64,000 bases of DNA from Schistocerca nitens (lineage: Eukaryota > Arthropoda > Insecta > Orthoptera > Acrididae), in the NCBI RefSeq assembly GCF_023898315.1, contig NC_064616.1, positions 645,354,974-645,418,973 on the forward strand. The letters are read 5' to 3'. Both the position numbers and the translations under genes were made by a program. Shown piece by piece: positions 1-9,520 of this stretch (the stretch's first letter is position 1; each line of letters starts with the position of its first letter). The notes beneath the pieces were generated by a model. That model ran no database searches and was not told the DNA's origin. It saw nothing but the letters and a program-made list of their open reading frames with translations.

Positions 1-1182
1 ATGACGAATCGCGCTGCTTTTCGCTGGATCATGTCTATCTCTTCTATTAATCCAACCTGGTAAGGGTCCCATACTGATGAGCAATACTCAAGAATCGGAC
101 GAACAAGCTTTTTGTAAGCTACTTCTTTCGTCGATGAGTCACATTTTCTTAGAATTCTTCCTATGAATCTCAACCTGGCGCCTGCTTTTCCCACTATTTG
201 TTTTATGTGATCATTCCACTTCAGATCGCTCCGGATAGTAACTCCTAAGTATTTTACGGTCGTTACCGCTTCCAATGATTTACCACCTATGGCATAATCG
301 TACTGGAATGGATTTCTGCCCCTATGTATGCGCATTATATTACATTTATCTACGTTTAGGGAAAGCTGCCAGCTGTCGCACCATTCATTAATCCTCTGCA
401 GGTCTTCCTGGAGTACGTACGAGTCTTCCGATGTTGCTACTTTCTTGTAGACAACCGTGTCATCTGCAAATAGCCTCACGGAGCTACCGACGTTGTCAAC
501 TAAGTCATTTATGTATATTGTAAACAATAAAGGTCCTATCACGCTTCCTTGCGGTACTCCCGAAATTACCTCTACATCTGCAGATTTTGAACCGTTAAGA
601 ATGACATGTTGTGTTCTTTCTTCTAGGAAATCCTGAATCCAATCACAAACCTGGTCCGATATTCCGTAAGCTCGTATTTTTTTCACTAAACGTAAGTGCG
701 GAACCGTATCAAATGCCTTCCTGAAGTCCAGGAATACGGCATCAATCTGCTCGCCAGTGTCTACGGCACTGTGAATTTCTTGGACAAATAGGGCGAGCTG
801 AGTTTCACATGATCTCTGTTTGCGGAATCCATGTTGGTTATGATGAAGGAGATTTGTATTATCTAAGAACGTCATAATACGAGAACATAAAACATGTTCC
901 ATTATTCTACAACAGATTGACGTAAGCGAAATAGGCCTATAATTATTCGCATCTGATTTATGACCCTTCTTGAAAATGGGAACGACCTGCGCTTTCTTCC
1001 AGTCGCTAGGTACTTTACGTTCTTCCAGAGATCTACGATAAATTGCTGATAGAAAGGGGGCAAGTTCTTTAGCATAATCACTGTAGAATCTTACGGGTAT
1101 CTCGTCTGGTCCGGATGCTTTTCCGCTACTAAGTGATAGCAGTTGTTTTTCAATTCCGATATCGTTTATTTCTGTTCTAGGC
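1..1182 (-). CDS. LINE reverse transcriptase, open frame, partial at both ends
   Basis: The minus strand reads as one open frame of about 390 codons with no stop from near 1182 to the window edge. It encodes the reverse transcriptase of a non-LTR retrotransposon of the CR1/Jockey type, used for target-primed reverse transcription. In order: KVPSDWKKAQVVPIFKKG and YRPISLT (fingers), GFRKQRS, DAVFLDFRKAFDTVP (palm, first Asp), GVPQGSVIGPLLF, an intact FADDT catalytic pair near 460-475, then KYLGVTI and the thumb (RPILEYCSSVWDPYQ). The frame is 5'-truncated where it meets a SINE fragment at about 1182. The endonuclease and ORF1 are absent. Its intact frame contrasts with the decayed LINEs elsewhere in the window, so this copy is probably young. 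LINE type is confident; clade is less so. Confidence 0.88.
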
Positions 1183-1240
1183 GACTGATGACCTCAGAAG
1201 TTAAGTCGCATAGTGCTCAGAGCCATTTGAACCATTTGTA
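1183..1240 (+). repeat. tRNA-derived SINE fragment (3' part)
   Basis: This matches the 3' part of the SINE seen complete at 14043-14239 and 21430-21627: CTAGGCGACTGATGACCTC through GAGCCATTTGAACC. The tRNA-like head is missing. The LINE frame starts exactly where the SINE would continue, so the LINE end seems to have landed in the SINE. Confidence 0.8.
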
Positions 1241-1429
1241 TACTTTCATTACAGCGTCACGTACGTGCAACGTCAGCAGACGGCAGTCGATCTCTCCATG
1301 AACAGTTGTCATAACAATTTGACTCATCATAGTATTCATAAATAATTACTGTGTATGCCATGTGTGGAAAACTTATTGTATCCTCACCAAATAAGTGTAG
1401 AATAATGACAGACAATTTTTGCGTAATAC
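1241..1429. other. Unassigned DNA
   Basis: Short stretch between the SINE fragment and the mariner-like element. I see no gene or repeat in it. Confidence 0.4.
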
Positions 1430-1431
1430 AG

Positions 1432-1999
1432 GGTGTTTATAAATGAATATCGGGGTTTTAACACTTTATAATATTTATTACATTAAACTTACAGTTACAA
1501 ATGATATGTCAAATGAAAGAGCAACTCAACAGTTTTACCAAGAACCTTATAAATGTTCACTGGCATAGCGAAGTACACGATTGGTTGAACTTCACTGTAC
1601 CCAAGCGCTAGATAGGCTGCAAGGGGCCCAACGACAGGGCTTGCTTTGCATGGCCTCCGCGTTCACCCGACCTAACGCCATGCGATGTTTTCCTTTGGGG
1701 CCTCATCAAGGATCGTGTGTACGTGCCTCCGCTACCAGCAGACTTCCCTGGATTAAGAAACCGGATTGAAGCAGCTGTTGCTACAATCACTGAAGACAGA
1801 CTTATCAACGTTCAGGAAGAACTCTGTTATAGATTTGATGTGTGCCGTGTGACAAATGGTGCTCACATTGAACATTTATAAGGTTCTTGGTAAAACTGTT
1901 TGAGTTGCTCTTTCATTTGACATCTCGTTTATAACTGTAGGTTTAATATAATAAATATCATAAACCGTTAAGAGCCCGATATTCATTTATAAACACCTT
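1432..1999 (+). mobile_element. Internally deleted mariner-like element with long terminal inverted repeats
   Basis: The terminal inverted repeats are about 130 bases (1432-1564 and about 1866-1999). The left begins CAGGGTGTTTATAAATGAAT and the right ends with its near complement. Both ends abut TA, the target duplication of the Tc1/mariner superfamily. At about 570 bases it is far too short for a full transposase and keeps only the 3' coding part, so it is non-autonomous. Confidence 0.85.
1651..1881 (+). pseudogene. Mariner-like transposase, C-terminal 76 codons
   Basis: The frame opens inside the catalytic domain at WPPRSPDLTPCDVFLWG, whose CD is the third catalytic Asp. It continues through KDRVYVPPLPADFP and ends CRVTNGAHIEHL before TAA. 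The family normally has about 350 or more residues with a DNA-binding N-terminus; those parts and the first two catalytic residues are deleted. The stop lies about where the right terminal repeat begins, as in intact relatives. It cannot be an active transposase. Confidence 0.85.
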
Positions 2000-2001
2000 G
2001 T

Positions 2002-3299
2002 ATTATCTTTTTTAGGTACCATCAGCATTACCTGAAAATCGGTCATGCTGCAGCTCATTCGAGCCTTGTGATCTAGTGATAAAGTGTGCATCCGGAAATC
2101 AGAAGAACGAGGGATGTAATCTCGGTCGCACCACAGAATATTTCAGTTAGCCTTTAACCTAGCCTTTACCCATTAATTGTGTGAAGTTTCACCAGGAACT
2201 ACCATTTCTGCGGTATAATTACTGGGGTAGTATAGCTACACGCAAGTTACCAAAGTTGGTGCGGTTTCCGCCGTACAGTTTATATAAATAACGAATTTTA
2301 CACATTAGCATGAACATGAAATCAAACTGCTAGCGTACCTTCCTAAGTATACAGCATTCCGTTCTACAGAACGAAATGCAATTACCACATCAAAAAACGC
2401 TTCCAGCAATGCAGAAGTGGTAGGCGTTGGTTTGGAACATAGAATTCCTCGAAATATTTTGGCATACAAGACGTTAATTTTGCCCGAAACTTTCTGGAAA
2501 AGGATCTGCATTTGTTTCTGTAGATAAAACATTATGTTTTCGATCTCTTAGTACGTGTAAAATAACCCCGATGATATGTGCGTAATTTCAATTAACGCAC
2601 GTTGTGGTGCTCATAAATTTAGTATTGTGAGTGATTGCACTGTATAGACAAGATTTGAATAAGGGATATGGTAAATTAAAAGCATACGAGATGTTGGCCC
2701 TACCCTTTCCTGTGATACGTAGGAAGAAGGTAGCACAGCCTAGCCATCACAATTTCCCACGAATGTGGGTACTATCCCGCCGTTGTACACACAGTACATA
2801 CACCCTGGACGGAACTGATACGGCAGTGTACTCAAGAAGTATAGCAGCGCCTACTTCAGTCTTCGACAGACGAACTTGCCAAATGAACGAGCAAATGGCG
2901 TCTGTCCTTAAATAGTGCCAAGACAAACACCACCGTCGTTGCCAGGTGTTGACGCAAGCAGAGGCGATGCGCATTACTGCCCTGGCACAGCGCAGCGGAA
3001 CGCCACTGACCGACACGTCCGTGACCCGCCGGCAGCGCAGATGAGCCTGCTTGTCCTGCCCAACAGCAAAGTTGACCCCGAGCCAGCGTCAGTGGTCAAA
3101 AGAAGTACTCAGTCACTCATGCCATTCTTTTATTTTTCGTCACATTTAACTCGGAACTGTAATTATTTCTTTAAAACGAGATACGAATTTAATCTCGAAA
3201 TTGTTTCTTAATCTTGAAATTGTTTCTTTTTCATTTTTATCGCGAAATTTTAGTTATCAGTATTGGAACTTAACAGCAAAAAACTAGAGCTGGTTCCCT
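2002..3299. other. Unassigned DNA
   Basis: No gene is supported. Part of it (about 2740-3080) is richer in GC and CpG than the flanks, but none of the short frames on either strand has a recognisable motif. It could be an LTR or other non-coding part of an unrecognised element. Confidence 0.4.
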
Positions 3300-4545
3300 A
3301 CAAACTTAATTATGTATGTAATTAGACATGGAATTCTTTTAGATAAGCTAAATCATTATGGTTTGAGGGGGGCAGTCCACAAATGGTTTAATTCATACTT
3401 AACTGGACGAACGCAGAAAGTTGAAATAAATGGTTCATGTAATGTTAAAACAACAGCTGATTTCTCAAACTCCCACAGGGTTCGGTCTTAGGTCCTTTAC
3501 TGTTCTTGATATACATTAATGACTTACCATTCCACATTGATGAAGATGCAAAGTTAGTTCTTTTTGCTGATGATACAAGTATAGTAATAACATCCAAAAA
3601 CCAAGAACTAAGTGATGTAATTGTAAATGATGTTTTTCACAAAATTATTAAGTGGTTCTCAGCAAACGGACTCCCTTTAAATTTTGATAAAACACAGTAT
3701 ATACAGTTCCGTACAGTAATTGGCACAATTCCAGTAATAAATATAGACTTTGAACAGAAGTCTGTAGCTAAGGTAGAATTTTCAAAATTTTTAGGTGTGT
3801 CCATTGATGAGAGGTTAAACAGGAAGCAACACATTGATGGTCTGCTGAAACATCTGAGTTCAGCTACGTATGCTATTAGGGTTATTGCAAATTTTGGTGA
3901 TAAGAATCTCAGTAAATTAGCTTACTATGCCTACTTTCATTCACTGCTTTCGTATGGCATCATATTCTGGGGTAATTCGTCGTTGAGTAGAAAAGTATTC
4001 ATTGCTCAAAAACGTGTAATCAGAATAATTGCTGGAGCCCACCCGCGGTCATCCTGCAGACATCTATTTAAGGATCTAGGGATCCTCACAGTAACCTCAC
4101 AGTATATATATTCACTTATGAAATTTGTTGTTAATAATCCAACCCAGTTCAAAAGTAATAGCAGTGTGCATAGCTATAACACCAGGAGAAAGGATGATCT
4201 TCACTATGCAGGGTTAAATCTGATTTTGGCACAGAAAGGGGTAAATTATGCTGCTACAAAAGTCTTTGGTCACCTACCAAACAGCATCAAAAGCCTGACA
4301 GATAGCCAACTAACATTTAAAAATAAATTAAAAGAATTTCTAGATGACAACTCCTTCTACTCATTGGCTGAATTTTTAGATATAAATTAAGGGAAAAGAA
4401 GCATCTTAAACATTAGTGTCATGCAATATTTTGTGTAATGTAATATCTTGTACAGACATCTTTTATTAACCTGACACGTTCCACATCATTACGAAGTGTC
4501 GTATTCATGATCTATGGAACAAGTATTAATTTAATCTAATCTAAT
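3300..4545 (+). mobile_element. 5'-truncated LINE copy with 3' tail
   Basis: This holds the 3' half of a non-LTR element: palm and thumb of the reverse transcriptase, a short 3' UTR, and a tail of TAATCTAATCTAATTTAAT-type repeats at 4525-4545. Truncation at the 5' end is typical of LINE insertion. The coding part is disrupted near 3460-3475, so the copy is dead. It is a different family from the one at 1-1182. Confidence 0.82.
3473..4390 (+). pseudogene. LINE reverse transcriptase, C-terminal half
   Basis: One frame runs from PQGSVLGPLLFLIYINDLPF through the catalytic FADDT (about 3565-3580) and a thumb region with SKFLGVSIDERLN and LLSYGIIFWGNS to a TAA at 4388-4390. Upstream, about 3330-3460 encodes LDKLNHYGLRGAVHKWFNSY in another frame, so a frameshift or small rearrangement lies between. 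The catalytic Asp pair is retained, but fingers, endonuclease and ORF1 are missing. I found no evidence of host use. Confidence 0.82.
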
Positions 4546-4560
4546 TTAATCAGCTCAGCT

Positions 4561-4951
4561 ATAGGTTTTCATGAGTGAGTTTGCGAGTATCAAAATATGT
4601 TACATAAATGGCCGTATCTTTTGACTGCAAAAAGTCAGAAGCTTAAACTGCTTGCACCGCCAAGTGACCGTAGACGTCAGTGTTTGAAATCAATAGTAGC
4701 TTATATGCTCCTGAGAAAAAGGGGTCTCTAACAGACGAACAGACAGACCGACAGAGGGCCAACAAACGGCAAAAAAGTGTGATATAATTACAAATTAACA
4801 AGTTTCGAATATTTTGTTGTACTTATACTGTGAAACTTTGTTTCTTGCGAGATTTCAAGATTCTAAGTCAAGCGGGTAGTATAATGTAGGTTTTTATGAG
4901 TCAGTTTGCGGATATGAAAATGTATGGCGTAAGTGGCCGTATCTTTCGATA
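4561..4951 (+). repeat. Two diverged direct repeats about 325 bases apart
   Basis: The stretches at about 4561-4625 and 4885-4950 match: TAGGTTTTCATGAGTGAGTT against TAGGTTTTTATGAGTCAGTT, each ending in GTGGCCGTATCTTT. The piece between includes a CAGACGAACAGACAGACCGA run. This looks like two units of an old tandem repeat; the family is unknown to me. The rest, to 5200, holds nothing I recognise. Confidence 0.6.
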
Positions 4952-5414
4952 GCATCGACTTAAAACCATAAATTTTTTACACGGCCACGGTATTGTAGAC
5001 CTTAATTATTTGGCAAAAATTTCTACTTCATATTTCTATCCGTGCCTGAGAAAGATGGGTTTGACTACCTATGTGTGACCAAATTGAACCCCAATTGCAG
5101 GGTTTCAGCTGCCTGCCATCCTGCTTACTGCAGAGGCCCGGAGTAATCTTAGAATTATTACAGTACAGGAGAATTTGCACTCCTGAATGTGTTTTTAATA
5201 CACCCTAAGACAAAAAAAAGACGCACCACGAAGGAATTATGGGAATGGGACGGAAATCGAGAGATGTGATGTATATGAGCAGACAACCAAATCATTACAA
5301 GTTCAGGAAAAACGGGTAATTATTCAAGAGAAAGAGCTTCACAAACTGAGCAAGTCAATAAATTATTAATCCACCTTTGGCCCTTTTGCAAGAAATCACT
5401 CGGCTTGGCGTTGA

Positions 5415-5800
5415 TTAACAGATTTGTTGGACGTCCTCCTGAGGGATGTTGGGCCAAATTGAGTCCAATTGTGACGTTGGCTCGTCAAAATCCCAAGATG
5501 GTTGGAGGGGCCTGCCCACAATGCTCCACACGTTCTCAGCTGAGAGGAGATCCGTCAACCTTGCTGACCACGATAGAGTTCGGTAGGAACAAATACAAGC
5601 AGTAGAAACTCGTGCCACATACGGGCGGGCATTATCTTGGTGAAATGTAAGTCTATGACGGGTTTCACGAAGGGCAACAAAACGGGGCGTGAATATCGTC
5701 GACATACAGCTGTGGTGTAAGCGCGCCGTGGATGACAACCCAAGGAGTCCTGCTATGAAAAGGAATGGCACCTGAGACCATCACTCCTAGTTGGGCCGTG
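5415..5800 (-). pseudogene. Tc1-like transposase C-terminal half, inverted copy
   Basis: The minus frame reads FHQDNARPYVA, the motif of the second catalytic Asp. It continues with LLSAENVWSIVGRPL, holding the Glu of the third catalytic position, and ends QLDSIWPNIPQEDVQQI, as Tc1-like transposases do. Upstream (5770-5810) the frame is lost but still shows GVMVSGAIPFHS-like sequence. The Pro-rich stretch before the last Glu is altered. There is no N-terminal DNA-binding part, so it cannot be active. Confidence 0.8.
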
Positions 5801-5814
5801 TGGTGATCGACAGT

Positions 5815-6480
5815 CAAGTTGGAGGTCCACTGCTGTCTGGGGTGTCCACAAACACTCTTCAGCCTGGAATCTCATTTACTGTAGTAAAATTGTCTTCAGT
5901 GGTGAGTCCCGCTTCGAACTGAGCCCCGATGACCAACGAAAACGTGTCTGAAGACACTCTGTACTGTGGAAGAATACCAACCTGACTATCGCCCGCCATA
6001 TGACCCGACAATCAGGAGTGATGGTCTGGGGCACCATTTCTTTTCATAGCATGAACCCTTTGGTTCTTAACCAAGGGCACCCTTACGGCACAGCGGTACG
6101 TCGACGATATTCCACGCGCGGTTTTGTTGCGCTTCATGGCAAGCCATCCTGGAACAACATTTCAGCACTATAACGCTCACCCTCGTACGGGGAAGGTTTC
6201 TACTGCTTGTATTTGTGCATGCCAAATCCTACCTTGGCCAGCAAAAGATCGTGGGATGGAATCTCGGTCAATGGTCAACCGATCTCTCCCAAGCTGAGAA
6301 CGTTTGGAGCATTATGGGCAGGGCCCTCCAACCAACTAGGGAATTAGATGATCTAACGTGCCAATTGGACAGAATTTGACACGATGTCCCTCAGGAAGAC
6401 ATCCAACAACTCTATCACTCAATGCCAATCCGGACAACTGCTCGTATTAGAGCGAGAGGTGAACCAACGGATTACTGTCC
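5815..6480 (+). pseudogene. Tc1-like transposase, central and C-terminal remnant
   Basis: The plus strand shows IVFSGESRFELSPDDQR near 5888-5945. The family has FSDESRF here, so the first catalytic Asp is replaced by Gly. An in-frame stop follows RKRV. SGVMVWGTISFHS appears near 6015, and a CQLDRI..DVPQEDIQQLYHSMP-type end lies at about 6360-6430 in shifted frames. The N-terminal helix-turn-helix domains are missing. It is a clear pseudogene. Confidence 0.78.
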
Positions 6481-6669
6481 TGCACAATTTTCAAACTCTT
6501 TCTCTTGAATAAATAATCCATTTTTTCCGAAATTGTGATCATTCTTTGTCTGTTTATGTACATCACATCTACCGATTTCCGCCACATTCGGATAATTCCT
6601 TTGTGGTGCGTCCTTTTCTTTGTCCTAGAGTAAACATTATTTTATGAGATTTTAACTGAGCACTGCAAC

Positions 6670-7062
6670 TCTGTAGCTGTAGTTACGGATGTGTCTAAAC
6701 AGAGGGACTCCGTTGGTTTATCTGTTGTTTATCCTGATAGTGTCCTCAAGATCCGATTGCCTCACGAGTTCTCTGTCTTCGACGCAGAATTATGCGCGAT
6801 CTTGCGGGTACTGGAGCAGATTAGATGTATTCGAAGTTCTAAATTGTCTGTCTGTTGCGATTCCCTAAGTGCCCTTCACGCTCTGCACCGCTTGTACCCA
6901 ACAGATAAAGTAGTCCAGAATATCCAGGACACCTTCCTCCATCTTAAAAGGCTCTGGAACGAGGTGTCTGTCTGTTGGGTGCAGCGCACACGGGTATTGC
7001 GGGTAACGAAAGGGCGGATGTAGCAGCCAAGGAGGCGTGTCGCGATCCTCAGGTTAGTGTGC
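6670..7062 (+). pseudogene. LINE-encoded RNase H domain, frameshifted
   Basis: The frame begins VAVVTDVSKQRDSVG, the TDGSK-type first Asp. FDAELCAIL gives the Glu and CCDSLSALHAL the second Asp. The last motif, HTGIAGNERADVAAKEA, is in another frame from about 6980, so one base was lost near GTGCAGCGCACAC. All four RNase H positions can be read on the DNA but not in one frame. Such domains degrade the RNA strand of RNA-DNA hybrids in I-group retrotransposons. Confidence 0.8.
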
Positions 7063-7096
7063 CATCCCCTTGCATGATATCGCCTCGCTGTTGATG

Positions 7097-7223
7097 TACA
7101 GTCCGCAGCTCGTGGTCGTGAGGTAGCGTTCTCGCTACCCGCGCCCGGGTTCCCGGGTTCGATTCCCGGCGGAGTCAGGGATTTTCTCTGCCTCGTGATG
7201 ACTGGGTGTTGTGTGATGTCCTT
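7097..7223 (+). repeat. tRNA-derived SINE head inside the I-type LINE
   Basis: A tRNA-like stretch ends in CCCGGGTTCGATTCCCGG, which holds a good B box (GGTTCGATTCC). The body follows as GATTTTCTCTGCCTCGTGAT and stops at GATGTCCTTAG. The tail seen in related SINEs here (GAGCCATTTGAACC) is missing. LINE coding sequence resumes directly after. Confidence 0.75.
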
Positions 7224-7770
7224 AGCCTTATGTCACATGGCTTCTTGCTGCGGCTAGAGGACCCTCCAATATGTGGTGCTTGTGGCGTACATATCACTGC
7301 GCACCAAATTTTATTAGACTGGTTTTTTTTTTCTTTTCCCAGACCAGAGGGCAGCGGCATATTTGCTGATAGATCTGCCCTCCATTTTAAGTGACTTTCA
7401 GATAAGTGTGGTTAGCGTTATAAGATTTTTTGATTTGTCGAACATGTTTCCCAAGATTTTCGGGAGATGCTCTTAATGTGGCTCACACCTGTTTTTTGTA
7501 AGTGGTCAGCCAGTCACATATCCCTGTGCCTTTCTTTTAGCTCTTCTATTGTTTTACTTATGTTTTAGTCGCTTTCTCTGTTGTCTTAAGGCGATAGAGG
7601 TAGAGTGATTGTGTGGGCCGACGCGAGTGTGATGAAAGTGAATGAATAAGTGCCCATTTGTAGGTTTACTCATCACTTTGTGACAACAATTATCGTCATT
7701 ATATCCATATTTCTTTCTTTTAATACGTGTAAGGGCGCTGATAATCTCGCTGCTGAGACCCAGAAACTCA

Positions 7771-7771
7771 A

Positions 7772-7831
<60 letters not shown>
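7771..7831 (+). repeat. (CA)n microsatellite
   Basis: Nearly pure CA repeat with one ACAAACA interruption, next to the 3' end of the I-type LINE. Confidence 0.95.
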
Positions 7832-7832
<1 letters not shown>

Positions 7833-8194
7833 CACGCAGACACAGAATGAAAGAAGTCTTAACATACAACAAAGTGATCCTATGAGGGTTATGTTTTCAC
7901 CGACTAAGGTACGTAACCCTAAAAATGAAGAGGAAACGAAAATACGAAGCAAAAGAAGTATTCATAGAGTGTGTATTGTTCATTCTTTTACAAATACGCA
8001 TAACGTCTGTACGCAATCAGAACCATTGACGTAAGACTGGGCCATTTTTGTGGAACTACAATTGCAGTTTAAATGAGCACGAGAGTGTGTCTTAATTGTC
8101 AGCAACTGTGTTCCACAATTAAAGATGAAATAACTGAGTTATTTCAGATTGTTCATAGCTACAGAGGCATTGGAAGCGGAACCATGCCAGAATG
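7832..8194. other. Unassigned DNA
   Basis: No gene or repeat is recognised between the microsatellite and the start of arm A. Confidence 0.4.
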
Positions 8195-8282
8195 ATCCTA
8201 GTAGTGGGACAACAAGAATGTCAGTCCATTTTGTTAGTGCAAGTTGCCTACATCAGGAGCAGGTATGCACTCAGGGGCAAAT

Positions 8283-8405
8283 CTATTGTTCTCCTTTGAT
8301 TGACAGGTACTTAACCTATTGTTCTCCTTTGATTGACAGGTACCTAACCTATTGTTCTGCTAAAAGGATCCATCCTTTTAATTGACAGGCACTTAACCTA
8401 TTACT
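8283..8405 (+). repeat. 33-base tandem repeat within arm A
   Basis: Units start at 8283, 8316 and 8349 with CTATTGTTCT, followed by CCTTTGATTGACAGGTAC. A fourth, diverged start lies near 8398. The third unit carries an extra GATCC-containing palindrome (AAAAGGATCCATCCTTTT). The same array is present, reversed, at about 26030-26140. Confidence 0.85.
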
Positions 8406-8599
8406 CCCCCACCCCGTCAGGAAACCTCACACCTCGCTGATACAACTACAGTTTCAGGCCTGAATTATTGGATGGCCCCACTCACTCTTATCAATTTGAT
8501 TGACCACTTAATTAAATTGATAAATTAATTAATCTCTCCCCCTCTGGTAAACCCCCTCTTCTCCCACCCTCCCTCCCGGAAATTGGCAGGAAAAAGAGT

Positions 8600-8780
8600 C
8601 AGTCAGTCAGTCATTTGGAGGGAATTCGGTTGCAGTGTGTGGAATATTGCTTAAACGCTTTAGAAAATGTGTAGAATATTATTTAATTACTTATGGCAGT
8701 GTATGGAATATAGTTTATTTATTCAGTCAAAGAATTTGTCTGGAAATCGATTGTTGTGTATGGAATATATGGAAATGGGC
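8600..8780 (+). repeat. Short iterated GTGTGGAATATT-like motifs
   Basis: GTGTGGAATATT, GTGTAGAATATT, GTATGGAATATA and GTATGGAATATA recur at about 8636, 8670, 8700 and 8758, after an AGTC run (8599-8611). They are also present in arm A''. Frames read through these are not convincing genes. Confidence 0.6.
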
Positions 8781-8976
8781 GGAGAGGAAGGAGCTCATAA
8801 CAGGATTTCTCTTGCTCATCATTCTCTGCTGTTTGGAAACATATCGGTCTTGTAAGAAGTAAGTACATGGGGCAAACATGTTGCATAATCTAATGTTGGC
8901 ACTGTACTCATTGTGTCTTAACCTAATGTTTGGGCCTTTGTCGGCAAATAACCTATAGTTCTATTAAGTGGTTTTC

Positions 8977-9186
8977 TAAGAAAAAAAAATGTTCCAATGT
9001 GTGTGAAAACTTATGGGACTTAACTGCTAAGGTCATCAGTCCCTAAGCTTACACACTACTTAACCTAAATTATCCTAAGGACAAACACACTCACCCATGC
9101 ACAAGGGAGGACTCGAACCTCCGCCAGGACCAGCCACACAGTCCATGACTGCAGCGCCTTAGACCACTCGGATAATCCCGCACGGT
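8977..9186 (-). repeat. tRNA-derived SINE with target duplication
   Basis: The minus strand carries a tRNA-like head whose B box reads GGTTCGAGTCC (near 9110), followed by a body that includes GGGACTGATGACC-like sequence. It is flanked by direct repeats GTGGTTTTC at 8968-8976 and 9187-9195. Arm A'' has a single uninterrupted GTGGTTTTC at the matching place (about 25455), so the pre-insertion site is preserved. Confidence 0.88.
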
Positions 9187-9199
9187 GTGGTTTTCCACG

Positions 9200-9520
9200 T
9201 CACCCCTATTTCCTTAAACTATTGTATCGCATTTGATACCAAATTAAGTAATTAGTTATGTCCTCCCACCATTTTCTGGTACTCTTTTCGAATTTCACAT
9301 GCTTTTGAACTCAATTCCTGGCGCATTCTTGTTTGTCACCCACCCCCCCTTAAACTATTGTACTGCGTTTTACATAGAAATTAAGCAAATTAACCTAGTG
9401 TTCTGCACATAACATGCTGTTCTGCCCCATGTCACCCACCCACACACACCCTCTCCGTAACTGTTGTACCGTTAATACCAATTTGATATGAAAAATTTAT
9501 ACAAATTAATTAATTCCGTA
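9200..9520 (+). repeat. Recurring TTAAACTATTGTA-type motifs
   Basis: Three loosely similar segments near 9214, 9350 and 9458 combine a C-rich stretch (CACCC), a TTAAACTATTGTA-type motif and a run ending in AAATTAA. Corresponding motifs are seen in arm A''. They look like an old tandem array of about 120 bases per unit. Confidence 0.5.

Larger units (their letters stand above)
5201..6630. mobile_element. Tc1-like element rebuilt as an inverted duplication
   Basis: The ends are inverted repeats (CACCCTAAGACAAAAAAAAG at left; CTCTAGGACAAAGAAAAGGA when the right end is read inward) and each abuts TA. Unusually, both outer thirds carry the same C-terminal transposase region in opposite orientations: minus at about 5415-5800 and plus at about 6150-6460. 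Only the right half keeps an upstream, first-Asp part. The element is therefore nearly palindromic over about 600 bases per side, and it has many stops. Confidence 0.8.
6645..7765 (+). mobile_element. I-type LINE remnant: RNase H, zinc-finger-like tail and 3' UTR
   Basis: An RNase H domain (6670-7062) is followed, beyond a SINE, by SHGFLLRLEDPPICGACGVH near 7230-7290. That is the His/Cys tail found after RNase H in I-clade LINEs. The 3' UTR then runs to GGGCGCTGATAATCTCGCTG at about 7734-7753, and a (CA)n tract adjoins it. Sequence between the RNase H and the tail is missing around the SINE. Confidence 0.75.

Noticed and set aside
2747-3211. Overlapping frames on both strands in a GC-richer stretch
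   Set aside because: No motif, unusual composition and no similarity to known proteins that I can recall.
7554-7952. Frames with long CVCVCV or HTHTHT runs
   Set aside because: They are translations of the (CA)n microsatellite. The same applies at 41232-41525, 41891-42169 and 63572-63982.
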